Source: Bacteroidales bacterium
GTDB lineage: Bacteria > Bacteroidota > Bacteroidia > Bacteroidales > UBA932
Direction: 5' to 3'
Length of the DNA: 64,000 nucleotides
NCBI GenBank assembly: GCA_017482565.1
Contig: JAFUMO010000068.1
Span: 1 to 64,000, forward strand
Of the stretch, positions 1 to 7,928 are shown piece after piece; the first letter of the stretch is position 1; every line of letters starts with the position of its first letter. Below the pieces are notes generated by a model. It saw only the letters and a program-made list of their open reading frames with translations, made no database searches and had not been told where the DNA came from. A program made the position numbers and the translations under genes.

Positions 1-124
1 GCGAAGCTAGCCTCGAGATAAGATTTCCATAGAGGGTCGTGGGAGACTACCACGTAGATAGGCCGCAGATGTAAAGGCAGTAATGTCAAAGTCGAGCGGT
101 ACTAATAGCCCGACACTTCAGTTG
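1..124 (+). rRNA. 23S ribosomal RNA, 3' end (partial)
   Basis: The sequence from the left edge matches the final helices of bacterial 23S rRNA: the conserved GATAGGCCGCAGATGTAAAG segment near 57-76 and the terminal GGTACTAAT at 98-106. The rest of the gene lies outside the window. The 3' end is set by comparison with the usual ~29 nt from GGTACTAAT to the mature end, so it is good to a few bases only. It is followed by the 5S gene in the normal rRNA operon order. Confidence 0.93.
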
Positions 125-126
125 TG

Positions 127-246
127 GAGTGTGTATCACGAAGATGGTACATTAAAGTAAAATAGGCCAAAGTCTTTTTTCTCTCTTACACGATATACAG
201 TGAGAGCACACTGCCGAAAAAACTAGAAAATAGAAGAAAGATATAA
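127..246 (+). other. 23S-5S internal transcribed spacer
   Basis: About 120 bp, AT-rich, between the 23S end and the 5S start. There is no tRNA cloverleaf and no credible reading frame; the small reverse-strand frames here are chance openings. It presumably carries rRNA processing signals, but none is clear enough to name. Confidence 0.7.
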
Positions 247-356
<110 letters not shown>

Positions 357-362
357 CTTGAG

Positions 363-397
363 GACCTTCAATCAGAAATGATTGGAGGTCTTTTTTT
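363..397 (+). terminator. rRNA operon terminator (copy 1)
   Basis: A 12-bp stem, GACCTTCAATCA (363-374) with TGATTGGAGGTC (379-390), contains one G-T wobble, closes on a GAAA tetraloop and is followed by seven T. It begins 6 bases after the 5S end. A second near-identical copy lies at 487-523. Confidence 0.92.
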
Positions 398-463
398 ATG
401 CGGCTGCCTGCTCTCCCGTAGCGCCACGGGCGCGTCAAATAATTGGGCGAAGGCCTCTGAGCT

Positions 464-523
464 GTAGGTAGCCGCCAACTTTCAGAGACCTTCAGTCAGA
501 AATGATTGGAGGTCTTTTTTTTT
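464..523 (+). repeat. Duplicate of 5S rRNA tail plus terminator (copy 2)
   Basis: Bases 464-479 repeat the last 16 bases of the 5S region (341-356) exactly. They are followed by a second hairpin: GACCTTCAGTCA at 487-498, GAAA loop, TGATTGGAGGTC at 503-514, then nine T. The 107 bp between the copies (357-463) hold copy 1 of the terminator and a small GC-rich hairpin (about 415-430), but no recognisable 5S body. It looks like the scar of a second 5S gene lost by recombination, or a duplicated terminator. It still reads as a working terminator. Confidence 0.85.
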
Positions 524-536
524 GTGTTATCTTTGT
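506..536 (+). promoter_or_regulatory. Promoter of the porin gene
   Basis: A Bacteroidota-type promoter: -33 TTG at 506-508, a 20-bp gap, and -7 box TATCTTTG at 529-536, 22 bp before the ATG at 559. The -33 triplet sits inside the 3' arm of the second terminator hairpin, so terminator and promoter share bases. Confidence 0.75.
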
Positions 537-558
537 GCAGGACTTAATAATTTAACTT

Positions 559-1644
559 ATGATTAAAACTAAATCAATCATTTTGTCATTGCTTGCATCA
601 ATTGTGGCTCTTCCTCTTTTTGCACAGGATGCAACTTCTTACAAGATTACAAACAAGGGCGTTGTAAAGAGTGTAACAGATGGAGACAGGACAGAGCAAT
701 ACAATGTCCTCAAGCCTATTCTTGTCCTCAAGACCAGATATGAACTCTCAACAGAGGAGGGCTACTCAAGATTTTCAATCAAGAATGCCCGTCTGGGTGT
801 GCAGGGAGATGTTTCCAAGACTCTTTCTTACCGTTTCCTTGTTGATTTTTCGGCAGAGAACAAATTGAGTGTCCTTGATTTGTATGCAGTCTATAAGCCT
901 GTAAAGCGCCTCTCATTTACTTTGGGACAACAGGGCCTCTCATTGTTCAACCCATGGACTGTATCTCCAAACTCAGTTGATTATGTAAACAGACCTTTCA
1001 TAGGAAAATATTTCATTTCAAGCAGGGATATTGGACTCTCAATGAAATATGCGCTTAAACAGCAGGGCTTTCCTATAAATCTTGAATTGGGAGTATATAA
1101 CGGTTCCGGAATCAACAATCCAACCTGGAACAAGTCATTGGCGGTTGGGGGACGCCTGGAGTTCGGCTCTACGAGTGAGGGATTCAGAGCCTCAGGAAAG
1201 TTCTATAATGTTAAGAACACCGATGGCGATACAGACCTTTACCTTGGTGGTGATCTCAGGTATGTCTGCAGTGATTTCAAAGTGGAGGCAGAGTACATGA
1301 CAAAGAGTTATGGTGCTGAAATTGATTCTAATTACCCTGCAGACGCACATTCTGCAGCATACTTGCAGGGCATGTACAAGATTAGGGTAAACAAACCTTC
1401 AATCAGCCGCATTGAGCCTTTGGTCAGATGGGATGCAATGGGATATAATGTAGGTGACAGAGGCTTTGGTGTGAACAGGATAACAGTGGGTACAAACTTT
1501 GTATTCAGGACAGTCTCATGCACAAGCATGCTCAGGCTCAACTACGAGCACTATCTGAACAACAGTATGGACATGTCTGCCTTGTTCAAGAATGCCAGAT
1601 ATAATGAGAACAAGCTTTCAGTGGAGTATCTTCTGTATTTCTAG
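559..1644 (+). CDS. Outer-membrane porin, phosphate-selective porin O/P type
   Basis: 361 aa. An N-terminal signal peptide (hydrophobic residues 6-20, probable cleavage after LFA at about 22) is followed by a long series of alternating beta strands and a C-terminal Phe, as in outer-membrane barrels. The pattern RFSIKNARLGVQGDVSKTLSY, then a segment about a flat barrel wall (LDLYAVYKP...LGQQ), is typical of the Porin_O_P family seen in Bacteroidota. The family forms passive or anion-selective pores; the substrate cannot be read from the sequence. It is monocistronic: its own promoter lies next to the rRNA terminator and a two-way terminator follows at 1669-1702. Its A/T-ending, regular codon use suggests good expression. 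Confidence 0.8.
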   Translation: MIKTKSIILSLLASIVALPLFAQDATSYKITNKGVVKSVTDGDRTEQYNVLKPILVLKTRYELSTEEGYSRFSIKNARLGVQGDVSKTLSYRFLVDFSAENKLSVLDLYAVYKPVKRLSFTLGQQGLSLFNPWTVSPNSVDYVNRPFIGKYFISSRDIGLSMKYALKQQGFPINLELGVYNGSGINNPTWNKSLAVGGRLEFGSTSEGFRASGKFYNVKNTDGDTDLYLGGDLRYVCSDFKVEAEYMTKSYGAEIDSNYPADAHSAAYLQGMYKIRVNKPSISRIEPLVRWDAMGYNVGDRGFGVNRITVGTNFVFRTVSCTSMLRLNYEHYLNNSMDMSALFKNARYNENKLSVEYLLYF

Positions 1645-1668
1645 CATAACGTGGATTTAAGGATAAAA

Positions 1669-1706
1669 AAACTGTCGGGAAGAGTATATTTCCCGACAGT
1701 TTCTTT
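1669..1706. terminator. Bidirectional terminator between porin and DUF1015 genes
   Basis: A perfect 13-bp inverted repeat, 1669-1681 with 1690-1702, with an 8-base loop. It is preceded by A-rich and followed by T-rich DNA, so it can stop both convergent transcripts. Both arms contain the word CTGTCGGGAA, which recurs through the window (see findings). Confidence 0.9.
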
Positions 1707-1723
1707 TGTATATGGAGTACCGA

Positions 1724-2971
1724 TTATTTCTCCAATTTGTGGATTGCAAGGCCGCTCTGGAGCTTAGGCTCAAACCAAGTGGTCTTAGGAGGCATGATGT
1801 TGCCTGTATCAGCAATGTCAATGAGCTGTTTCATTGATACAGGATACAATGCGAATGCAGCTGCCATCTCGCCTGAATCAACCCTCTTCTTGAGCTCGCC
1901 GAGGCCGCGGATACCGCCAACGAAATCAATCCTCTTTGATGTCCTGAGGTCCTTGATGCCTAGAAGCTTGTCAAATACAAGGTTAGAGCATACGGTTACG
2001 TCAAGTACGCCGATAGGGTCTGCGTCATCGTATGTGCCCTCTTTAGCCTGAAGTGAGTACCACTCGCCGCCAATGTACATTGAGAAGTTGTGGAGACCTG
2101 AAGGGGTATATATCTCAGTTCCCTTCTTCTCAACAACGAAGTCCTCATTCAATTTCTCAATGAACTGCTCTTGGGTCATGCCATTAAGGTCTTTGACCAC
2201 GCGGTTGTAGTCGATAATCTTGAGGTGGCTCTCAGGGAATACAACAGCCATGAAGTAGTTGTACTCCTCCTCACCTGTATGGTTAGGGTTGTTGCGTTTC
2301 TTCTCCTCACCTACAAGTGCAGCGGCAGCTGTCCTGTGGTGGCCGTCAGCAACGTAGAATGCAGGGATTGTTGCAAAGATATTGGTGATTGCAGCAATGT
2401 CCTCCTCGTTGTCAATTACCCAGAATTTGTGGCCGAAACCGTCAACTGGGGCAATGTAGTCGTACTCAATCTCCTTGGTCTTGATGGTGCGCTCCACTAT
2501 CTCGTTGATCTGTGCGTTGTCAGGGTATGCGAAGAATACCGGCTCAAGGTTGGCATTCTGGTTCCTTACGTGGATCATCCTGTCCTCTTCCTTGTCTTTG
2601 CGGGTAAGCTCATGTTTCTTGATCTTGCCTGTCATGTAGTCCTCTACATTTGCACAGACAACAAGTCCGTACTGTGTCCTGCCGTCCATTGTCTGGGCAT
2701 AAACATAGTAGTTCTCCTTAGGGTCCTGTACAAGCCAGCCCTTCTCCTGCCACAGCTTGAAGTTCTCAACAGCCTTGTCGTACGCTGCCTGGCCGTGCTC
2801 ATCAGCGATAGGGTCAAAATCAATCTCAGGCTTGATGATATGAAGAAGCGATTTCTCGCCTGCCTCAGCCTTTGCCTCAACAGAGTTGAGTACATCGTAT
2901 GGACGTGATGCAACCTCAGCTGCAATAGCTTTTGGCGGACGGATAGCCGCAAATGGTTTTACTTTTACCAT
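1724..2971 (-). CDS. DUF1015 family protein
   Basis: 415 aa, the usual length for DUF1015 (a HipA-kinase-fold related family of unknown biochemistry). The N-terminus VKPFAAIRPP and the central segment VADGHHRTAAA (a conserved GHHR block) are the family hallmarks. Last gene of the serC-serA-DUF1015 minus-strand group, 22 bp after serA; this linkage is common in Bacteroidota and has prompted suggestions of a role in serine metabolism, which remains inference. The ATG at 2971 is well placed and no in-frame alternative is better. The long open frame on the opposite strand (2171-2908) is a shadow. Confidence 0.85.
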   Translation of the reverse strand: MVKVKPFAAIRPPKAIAAEVASRPYDVLNSVEAKAEAGEKSLLHIIKPEIDFDPIADEHGQAAYDKAVENFKLWQEKGWLVQDPKENYYVYAQTMDGRTQYGLVVCANVEDYMTGKIKKHELTRKDKEEDRMIHVRNQNANLEPVFFAYPDNAQINEIVERTIKTKEIEYDYIAPVDGFGHKFWVIDNEEDIAAITNIFATIPAFYVADGHHRTAAAALVGEEKKRNNPNHTGEEEYNYFMAVVFPESHLKIIDYNRVVKDLNGMTQEQFIEKLNEDFVVEKKGTEIYTPSGLHNFSMYIGGEWYSLQAKEGTYDDADPIGVLDVTVCSNLVFDKLLGIKDLRTSKRIDFVGGIRGLGELKKRVDSGEMAAAFALYPVSMKQLIDIADTGNIMPPKTTWFEPKLQSGLAIHKLEK

Positions 2972-2993
2972 GATTCTGTAAGTTTATAAGTTT

Positions 2994-3914
2994 CTATTTG
3001 TTTACCTGGAATCTCTTGTTGCCTGTAGTGAAGAAGTCAACAATCTGGTTTGCTGCTGCAAGACCTGCATTTACGTTAGCCTCTGCAGTCTCTGCACCCA
3101 TCTTCTTAGGTGTGCCGTAAACGCGTTTGCCGAACTCCTCTGCAATTGCCGCGTGGTTTGCAGTTGCAACGTCAGTGATGTATTTGAGATCCTCTCTCTC
3201 CCTTAACACCTTGATGAGCTCCTCCTCGTTGATAACCTCTTTTCTTGCAGTGTTTACAAGGCATCCGCCCTTAGGCATCCTTGAAAGGAGGTTGTATCCG
3301 ATAGAGTTCTTTGTCTGCTCGGTTGCAGGGATGTGGAGAGATACAAAGTGTGAGTTCTCATAAAGGTCCTCAAGTGATTTTGCTACAATTACGCCCTCTT
3401 TCTCCATTGCCTCAGCAGGAACAAACGGGTCAAATGCCATGATGTTCATGCCAAAACCTCTTGCGTGGCTTGCTACAAGCCTTCCCACGTTACCATAAGC
3501 CTGGATACCAAGGGTCTTGCCCTTAAGCTCAGAACCTGTGCCTGCTGTAAGCTGGTTCCTGCTCATGTAGATCATGAAGCAGAGGGCAAGCTCGGCAACT
3601 GCGTTTGAGTTCTGGCCAGGGGTGTTCATTGCAACGATGCCTTTCTCTGTACATGTTGCAAGATCAAGGTTGTCAAAACCTGCACCTGCCCTCACAACAA
3701 TCTTGAGGTTCTTTGCTGCCTCTACAACCTCTCTTGTAACTTTGTCTGAACGCACGATAAGTGCATCAACATCAGTTACTGCGGCAAGAAGCTCTGCAGG
3801 TGATGTGTATTTCTCAAGGGTTGCAAACTCATAGCCTGCAGCCTCAACTATTTTTCTGATACCGTCAACAGCCACTTTTGAGAATGGCTTCTCGGTTGCT
3901 ACCAAAACTTTCAT
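2994..3914 (-). CDS. serA: D-3-phosphoglycerate dehydrogenase, short form
   Basis: 306 aa, lacking the C-terminal ACT domain of longer SerA enzymes. The first step of serine synthesis oxidises 3-phosphoglycerate to 3-phosphohydroxypyruvate with NAD. Seen: substrate-binding RAGAGFDN (75-82), an NAD-binding AYGNVGR (139-145), and the catalytic Arg in NTARKE (Arg224). The usual catalytic His of the TPHIG motif is replaced: the sequence reads TPKKMG (268-273). I recall the same change in Bacteroides SerA, so it is probably lineage-typical rather than a broken gene. It is downstream of serC, separated by a hairpin at 3991-4023. Confidence 0.9.
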   Translation of the reverse strand: MKVLVATEKPFSKVAVDGIRKIVEAAGYEFATLEKYTSPAELLAAVTDVDALIVRSDKVTREVVEAAKNLKIVVRAGAGFDNLDLATCTEKGIVAMNTPGQNSNAVAELALCFMIYMSRNQLTAGTGSELKGKTLGIQAYGNVGRLVASHARGFGMNIMAFDPFVPAEAMEKEGVIVAKSLEDLYENSHFVSLHIPATEQTKNSIGYNLLSRMPKGGCLVNTARKEVINEEELIKVLREREDLKYITDVATANHAAIAEEFGKRVYGTPKKMGAETAEANVNAGLAAANQIVDFFTTGNKRFQVNK

Positions 3915-3990
3915 AATGTATTTGAGTGTTTAAGATTTATTCCATTTTTTTTCTTCCCGACAATCTCCTTTCAGGCCGGGTGTATAGAAA

Positions 3991-4023
3991 ATGGGGGCAA
4001 CTGCAATGTGCAGCTGCTCCCAT
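3991..4023 (-). terminator. Terminator- or attenuator-like hairpin between serC and serA
   Basis: A 15-bp imperfect stem, 3991-4005 with 4009-4023 (one G-T wobble, one A-C mismatch), with a 3-base loop. On the minus strand it starts 14 bp after the serC stop and is followed by only four T. No TAnnTTTG box was found between it and serA, so it may be a partial terminator or an RNA-stabilising element that sets the serC/serA ratio. Confidence 0.6.
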
Positions 4024-4036
4024 CCCATGGTTCAAA

Positions 4037-5119
4037 TTATTTGTGAAGCTTCTCGAACTCCTGCATGCATGCTACCAATGCCTCAACAGCCTCTTTTGGA
4101 CAAGCGTTGTAGATTGAAGCACGGAAACCGCCTACTGAACGGTGTCCCTTGATACCTACCATGCCGCGCTCCTTGGCAAATTTGAAGAACTCATCCTGAA
4201 GAGCCTCGTGGCCTGGAGCCATTACAAAGCATACGTTCATCAATGAGCGGTCCTCTTTGGCAGCTGTACCAACGAACAGCGGGTTCCTGTCAATCTCATT
4301 GTAAAGAAGTTCAGCCTTCTCCTTGTTGATCTTGTACATTGCCTCAAGACCACCCTGCTCCTTAACCCATTTCAAGGTCTCGTGCATTACGAAGATAGGG
4401 AATACAGGAGGAGTGTTGAACATGGACCTGTTCTTTGCCTCTTCAGTGTAGTGTGTGCGGTAGTCAACCATAGTCTGGATAGGACGGCCGGTGTTTCCGA
4501 GAAGGTCTTTGCGTACGATAACGAATGTAACGCCTGCAGGGCCCACGTTCTTCTGTGCACCACCGTAGATCATGCCATATTTGGTTACGTCTACAGGACG
4601 GCTCATGATGTCTGATGACATGTCGGCAACCAAAGTTACAGGAGAATCAATGTCCTCGTGGATCTCTGTACCGTAGATGGTGTTGTTGGTTGTGATGTGG
4701 AAGTAGTCAACATCTGTAGGGATAGTATATCCTTTTGGAATGTATGAATATGTCTTGTCCTCAGAAGATGCAACAATCTCAACCTCTCCGTAGAATTTGG
4801 CCTCTTTTGCAGCTTTCTTTGCCCATACGCCTGTCTGCAGGTATGCGGCCTTTGTCTTCATAAGGTTTGCAGGAACCTCAAAGAACTGGGTTGATGCACC
4901 GCCGCCAAGGAACATTACAGCGTAATCATCCGGAATGTTGAGGAGCTCTCTCCACAGCTGCTCTGTCTCAGCCATGATCCTCTCCCAACCTGGAGTACGG
5001 TGTGAAATCTCAAGAATACCGATACCGGTGTTGTCAAAATCCCTGATTGCCTCAATTGCAGATTCAATAGCCTGTTTTGGAAGCACGCAAGGGCCTGCGT
5101 TGAAGTTATAAGCTTTCAT
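4037..5119 (-). CDS. serC: Phosphoserine aminotransferase
   Basis: 360 aa from [11 protein letters not shown], the standard SerC start and length. The frame is open 20 codons further upstream to 5179, but that stretch covers the promoter box at 5168-5175, so I reject the longer start. The enzyme transfers an amino group from glutamate to 3-phosphohydroxypyruvate using pyridoxal phosphate. Seen: [10 protein letters not shown] near 70-80, ADMSSD (166-170), and the PLP-binding Lys in GGAQKN (Lys190). First gene of the group with serA and DUF1015. Confidence 0.93.
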   Translation of the reverse strand: MKAYNFNAGPCVLPKQAIESAIEAIRDFDNTGIGILEISHRTPGWERIMAETEQLWRELLNIPDDYAVMFLGGGASTQFFEVPANLMKTKAAYLQTGVWAKKAAKEAKFYGEVEIVASSEDKTYSYIPKGYTIPTDVDYFHITTNNTIYGTEIHEDIDSPVTLVADMSSDIMSRPVDVTKYGMIYGGAQKNVGPAGVTFVIVRKDLLGNTGRPIQTMVDYRTHYTEEAKNRSMFNTPPVFPIFVMHETLKWVKEQGGLEAMYKINKEKAELLYNEIDRNPLFVGTAAKEDRSLMNVCFVMAPGHEALQDEFFKFAKERGMVGIKGHRSVGGFRASIYNACPKEAVEALVACMQEFEKLHK

Positions 5120-5167
5120 ATTCTGTATAGATTTATTTGATTTTTTTAAAAAGTTTCTCCATTCTGT

Positions 5168-5175
5168 CAAAGATA
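5168..5175 (-). promoter_or_regulatory. -7 box of the serC promoter
   Basis: TATCTTTG on the minus strand, 48 bp upstream of the serC ATG at 5119. I see no -33 TTG at the ideal distance. It supports the shorter serC start. Confidence 0.6.
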
Positions 5176-5207
5176 GCAAATTTTAATTACAATCAGTAAT
5201 AAAAATC

Positions 5208-5681
5208 CTAATTCTCTGTTATAATCTTTAAATTGTCAGAACTGGTGTTCTTTTCACAATAATGACAGTGAAGCTTCAGGGTTGAATCTTCGTATGTGGT
5301 TGTGAACTTTGTGGTTATCGGCTGGTGGTTTGTGATGCATTTTGGATTGGCGCATTTCACTATGCCGGTAATCTCGTCGGGAACATGCAGGACCTTCTTC
5401 TCCACCACCTCAAAATCTCTGATGATGTTGATTTTTGCATCAGGGGCAACAAGTGCCACCTTGTTGATTTCAGTCTCCTCAAAGAAACGGTCCGCCACCT
5501 TTATGATAGCCTTTTTGCCCAGCAGCTTGCTGTCGAGGTTCATGCCGAAGGTCATCTGGTTGCCGCAATCCTTGAGCCCCAATATGCTTATCACCTTGAA
5601 GAGCTGGCTGGTAGGTATATGGTCCAATACAGTGCCGTTCTTGATGGCACTTACCTTTAATTCTTTTCCGCCTTTTTCCAT
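5208..5681 (-). CDS. pyrI: Aspartate carbamoyltransferase regulatory subunit
   Basis: 157 aa. It binds nucleotides and controls the PyrB catalytic trimers in the first committed step of pyrimidine synthesis. The N-terminal allosteric domain starts KVSAIKNGTVLDHIP, and the C-terminal zinc domain has four Cys ligands at 110, 115, 139 and 142. It lies 25 bp downstream of pyrB, the normal pair order. Confidence 0.95.
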   Translation of the reverse strand: MEKGGKELKVSAIKNGTVLDHIPTSQLFKVISILGLKDCGNQMTFGMNLDSKLLGKKAIIKVADRFFEETEINKVALVAPDAKINIIRDFEVVEKKVLHVPDEITGIVKCANPKCITNHQPITTKFTTTYEDSTLKLHCHYCEKNTSSDNLKIITEN

Positions 5682-5706
5682 AATTCAAAATTTTTGTTCC
5701 ATGCGA

Positions 5707-6612
5707 TTATTTGTAGCCCAACAGGTAGGCAATGATGGCCATCCTTACGTAAACTCCGTTTTCGGCCTGCTTGAAATAGTATGCGTGAGGAGTGTCATCC
5801 ACATCCTGTGCAATCTCGGTGATTCTTGGGAGCGGATGGAGTATCTTCATGTTTTCCTTGGCACTGCCCAGCATTGAGGCTGTAAGGTTGTAGGTGTTCT
5901 TCACCTTCTCGTATTCCATAGGGTCTGTGAAGCGCTCCTGCTGCACCCTTGTCATATAGAGGATATCGCAGTCATCAATGTTGCCTTCCAGTTCCCTTGT
6001 CTCCTTGAACGGAATCCCCTTGGCATTGAGGAAATCCTTGTATTCCTGAGGCATTTTGAGCTCGTCGGGGGCTGTGAATGTGAAATCGGGGTTGAAATGG
6101 GACAGCGCCTGAAGCAGGGAGTGTACCGTACGGCCATATTTGAGGTCACCCACCATGTTTATCTTTATGTCAGTGAGCCTGCCTTGTGTCTGCCTGATGG
6201 TGTAGAGGTCCAGCATGGTCTGTGACGGGTGCTGGTTTGCCCCGTCCCCTGCATTTATTACCGGAACGGAAGCCACTTCCGATGCATATCTGGCGGCTCC
6301 TTCAAGCGGGTGCCTCATCACTATAAGGTCTACATAATTTGAAACCATCTTGATGGTGTCCTTCAGTGTCTCACCTTTGCTTACGCTTGTGTTGCCGGCA
6401 TCTGAGAATCCTATCACTCTGGCTCCAAGCCTGTTTGAGGCCGTTTCAAAGCTGAGCCGTGTCCTGGTTGAAGGCTCAAAGAACAGTGTTGCTATAACCT
6501 TGTCGTGCAGGAGGGTCTGTACCTTGTTCCTTTCAAACTCCTGTGCCACATCCAGAACATGCAGCATCTCTTCCTTTGTGAAATCGTGGATGGAAATTAG
6601 ACTTTTAGGCAT
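5707..6612 (-). CDS. pyrB: Aspartate carbamoyltransferase catalytic subunit
   Basis: 301 aa. It condenses carbamoyl phosphate with aspartate. Seen: the carbamoyl-phosphate loop STRTR (48-52), HPLEGAA (101-107) and NQHPSQ (126-131), in family order and with normal length (~305 aa). It starts 12 bp after the yigZ-like stop, so it is probably read from the promoter of that gene, and pyrI follows at 25 bp. No pyrimidine attenuator or leader peptide was seen upstream. Confidence 0.96.
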   Translation of the reverse strand: MPKSLISIHDFTKEEMLHVLDVAQEFERNKVQTLLHDKVIATLFFEPSTRTRLSFETASNRLGARVIGFSDAGNTSVSKGETLKDTIKMVSNYVDLIVMRHPLEGAARYASEVASVPVINAGDGANQHPSQTMLDLYTIRQTQGRLTDIKINMVGDLKYGRTVHSLLQALSHFNPDFTFTAPDELKMPQEYKDFLNAKGIPFKETRELEGNIDDCDILYMTRVQQERFTDPMEYEKVKNTYNLTASMLGSAKENMKILHPLPRITEIAQDVDDTPHAYYFKQAENGVYVRMAIIAYLLGYK

Positions 6613-6624
6613 ATCTCTTAAAAT

Positions 6625-7281
6625 TTAAATGTTTTCTTCCTCTTGTTCATCCTGCTGCGGGAGGATCTTCTCTATCCGGCACCCCTCAAGCTTGTCAAAG
6701 TTCTCCAGAAAACTCCCGATGAGCCCCAGCCTCACATCCACCCTGAGGGAACAGTTGAGGTCAAAAGCCTGGTTTGTGGGAGTGAGCCCAAGATCCTTGA
6801 GCCGTTTCATGACGGCATTCATCTGCAGGTAGTCAAAAATTATGTTGTATGGTTCAGTTGCAATCTTTTCTATGATTGTGGCATTTGCAATTGCATCTGC
6901 AGTGGAGGTCTTGTATGCCCTTATCAGACCTGGTACACCCAGCTTTATCCCTCCGAAGTATCTCACCACAACTACGAGGATATCACTGAGATTGGCGGAT
7001 AGTATCTGTCCGTAGATGGGCCTGCCGGCAGTTGACGAGGGTTCCCCGTCATCATTCATCCTCCAGGTGGCCCCTGTATGCCCCAGACGGTATGCGTAGC
7101 AGTGGTGCCTTGCATCATAATACTCTTTCTTGAGGCTCTGGATTATGGCCTTTATCTCCTCTTCCGTGGTTACAGGATATGCAAAAGCGAGAAACTTGCT
7201 CCCGTTGTCCTTGAAAAGGCCGGTGGAGAGCCCAGCGATGCTCTTGAAACAGTCAGAAACCGGTGTTGTGCTAGTACCCAT
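6625..7281 (-). CDS. YigZ/IMPACT family protein
   Basis: 218 aa from MGTSTTPVSDCFKSI. The open frame extends 20 codons further upstream, but those residues match no part of the family and overlie a likely -7 sequence (TATCTTTA at 7298-7291). The IMPACT hallmarks are present: KSKF-type KDNGSKFLA near the N-terminus, ARHHCYAYR, the NDDGEPSSTAGRP block and VVVVRYFGGIKLG. A second small ferredoxin-like domain (UPF0029 C-terminal) follows. Relatives affect translation or ribosome function, but the bacterial role is poorly defined. Head of a presumed transcript with pyrB and pyrI. Confidence 0.88.
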   Translation of the reverse strand: MGTSTTPVSDCFKSIAGLSTGLFKDNGSKFLAFAYPVTTEEEIKAIIQSLKKEYYDARHHCYAYRLGHTGATWRMNDDGEPSSTAGRPIYGQILSANLSDILVVVVRYFGGIKLGVPGLIRAYKTSTADAIANATIIEKIATEPYNIIFDYLQMNAVMKRLKDLGLTPTNQAFDLNCSLRVDVRLGLIGSFLENFDKLEGCRIEKILPQQDEQEEENI

Positions 7282-7390
7282 ACTGAGATGTAAAGATATG
7301 CAAAAAAAATGTTTTGGAGAAAGATTTTGTCTGATTGGCAAAAAGTTTTGCAGAGAGGTTTCCAGGGAGGTTTTTTTATGAAAAATATTG

Positions 7391-7398
7391 TATCTTTG
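7391..7398 (+). promoter_or_regulatory. -7 box upstream of the PRiA4-ORF3-like gene
   Basis: TATCTTTG, 33 bp before the ATG at 7432. No clear -33 TTG at 19-21 bp. Confidence 0.55.
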
Positions 7399-7431
7399 AT
7401 ACCGGCAAGTGACATTTTAAATTAATTAGAG

Positions 7432-7920
7432 ATGATATACAAGTACAGAGCATCTATCCCTGGGAGTAAAGTATTCATGAGGGAGTATGAGGTGAAGGGG
7501 GAGACAACCCTTTACAGACTGCATGATTTTCTGGTGAATGACCTTGATTTTTCTCCAGACCAGATGGTGGCTTTCAGAGGCCTTTCCCCGCAGGGCAAGG
7601 TGGTAAGCGAGTATGGCCTTTTTGATATGGGTGACGGTTCCATGGATATGGTCACAATAGAAAAGACTGTCGGGAAGGGGGAGACAGATATCCTGTATGT
7701 GTTTGACGTCCGCAAGGACAGGGTTATCAGGCTTACACTTGTAGGGGAGGTGGAGCGGGCCCCAAGGGCTTCATACCCGAGGCTTGTGGCTGAGAAGGGG
7801 AGGAATCCGGAACAGTTTGCAAACGGGTATGATGATATGGACCAGTACTCCGAGCTTCCCGATGACTCCGGCGAGGAGGGGCTCTTCATGGATGATGAAC
7901 TGCCTGAGGGGGAGGAGTAG
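7432..7920 (+). CDS. Plasmid pRiA4b ORF-3-like (PRiA4_ORF3) family protein
   Basis: 162 aa, soluble, with no signal peptide. The first ~120 residues show the family pattern: a strand starting YKYRASIPGSKVFMREYEV, then TLYRLHDFLVNDLDFSPDQM and a later YVFDVRKDRVIRLTL. The last ~40 residues are a strongly acidic tail (DDMDQ...DDSGEEG...DDELPEGEE). The family is often named from a plasmid or IS passenger gene, but here it sits in a stable housekeeping setting 8 bp before miaA, with no sign of a mobile element. The molecular function is unknown. Confidence 0.7.
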   Translation: MIYKYRASIPGSKVFMREYEVKGETTLYRLHDFLVNDLDFSPDQMVAFRGLSPQGKVVSEYGLFDMGDGSMDMVTIEKTVGKGETDILYVFDVRKDRVIRLTLVGEVERAPRASYPRLVAEKGRNPEQFANGYDDMDQYSELPDDSGEEGLFMDDELPEGEE

Positions 7921-7928
7921 CCGCACGG

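Noticed and set aside
2171-2908. A 245-residue plus-strand frame opposite DUF1015
   Set aside because: Antisense shadow: hydrophobic, Cys/Val-rich and with no motif, while the minus-strand gene is clearly real.
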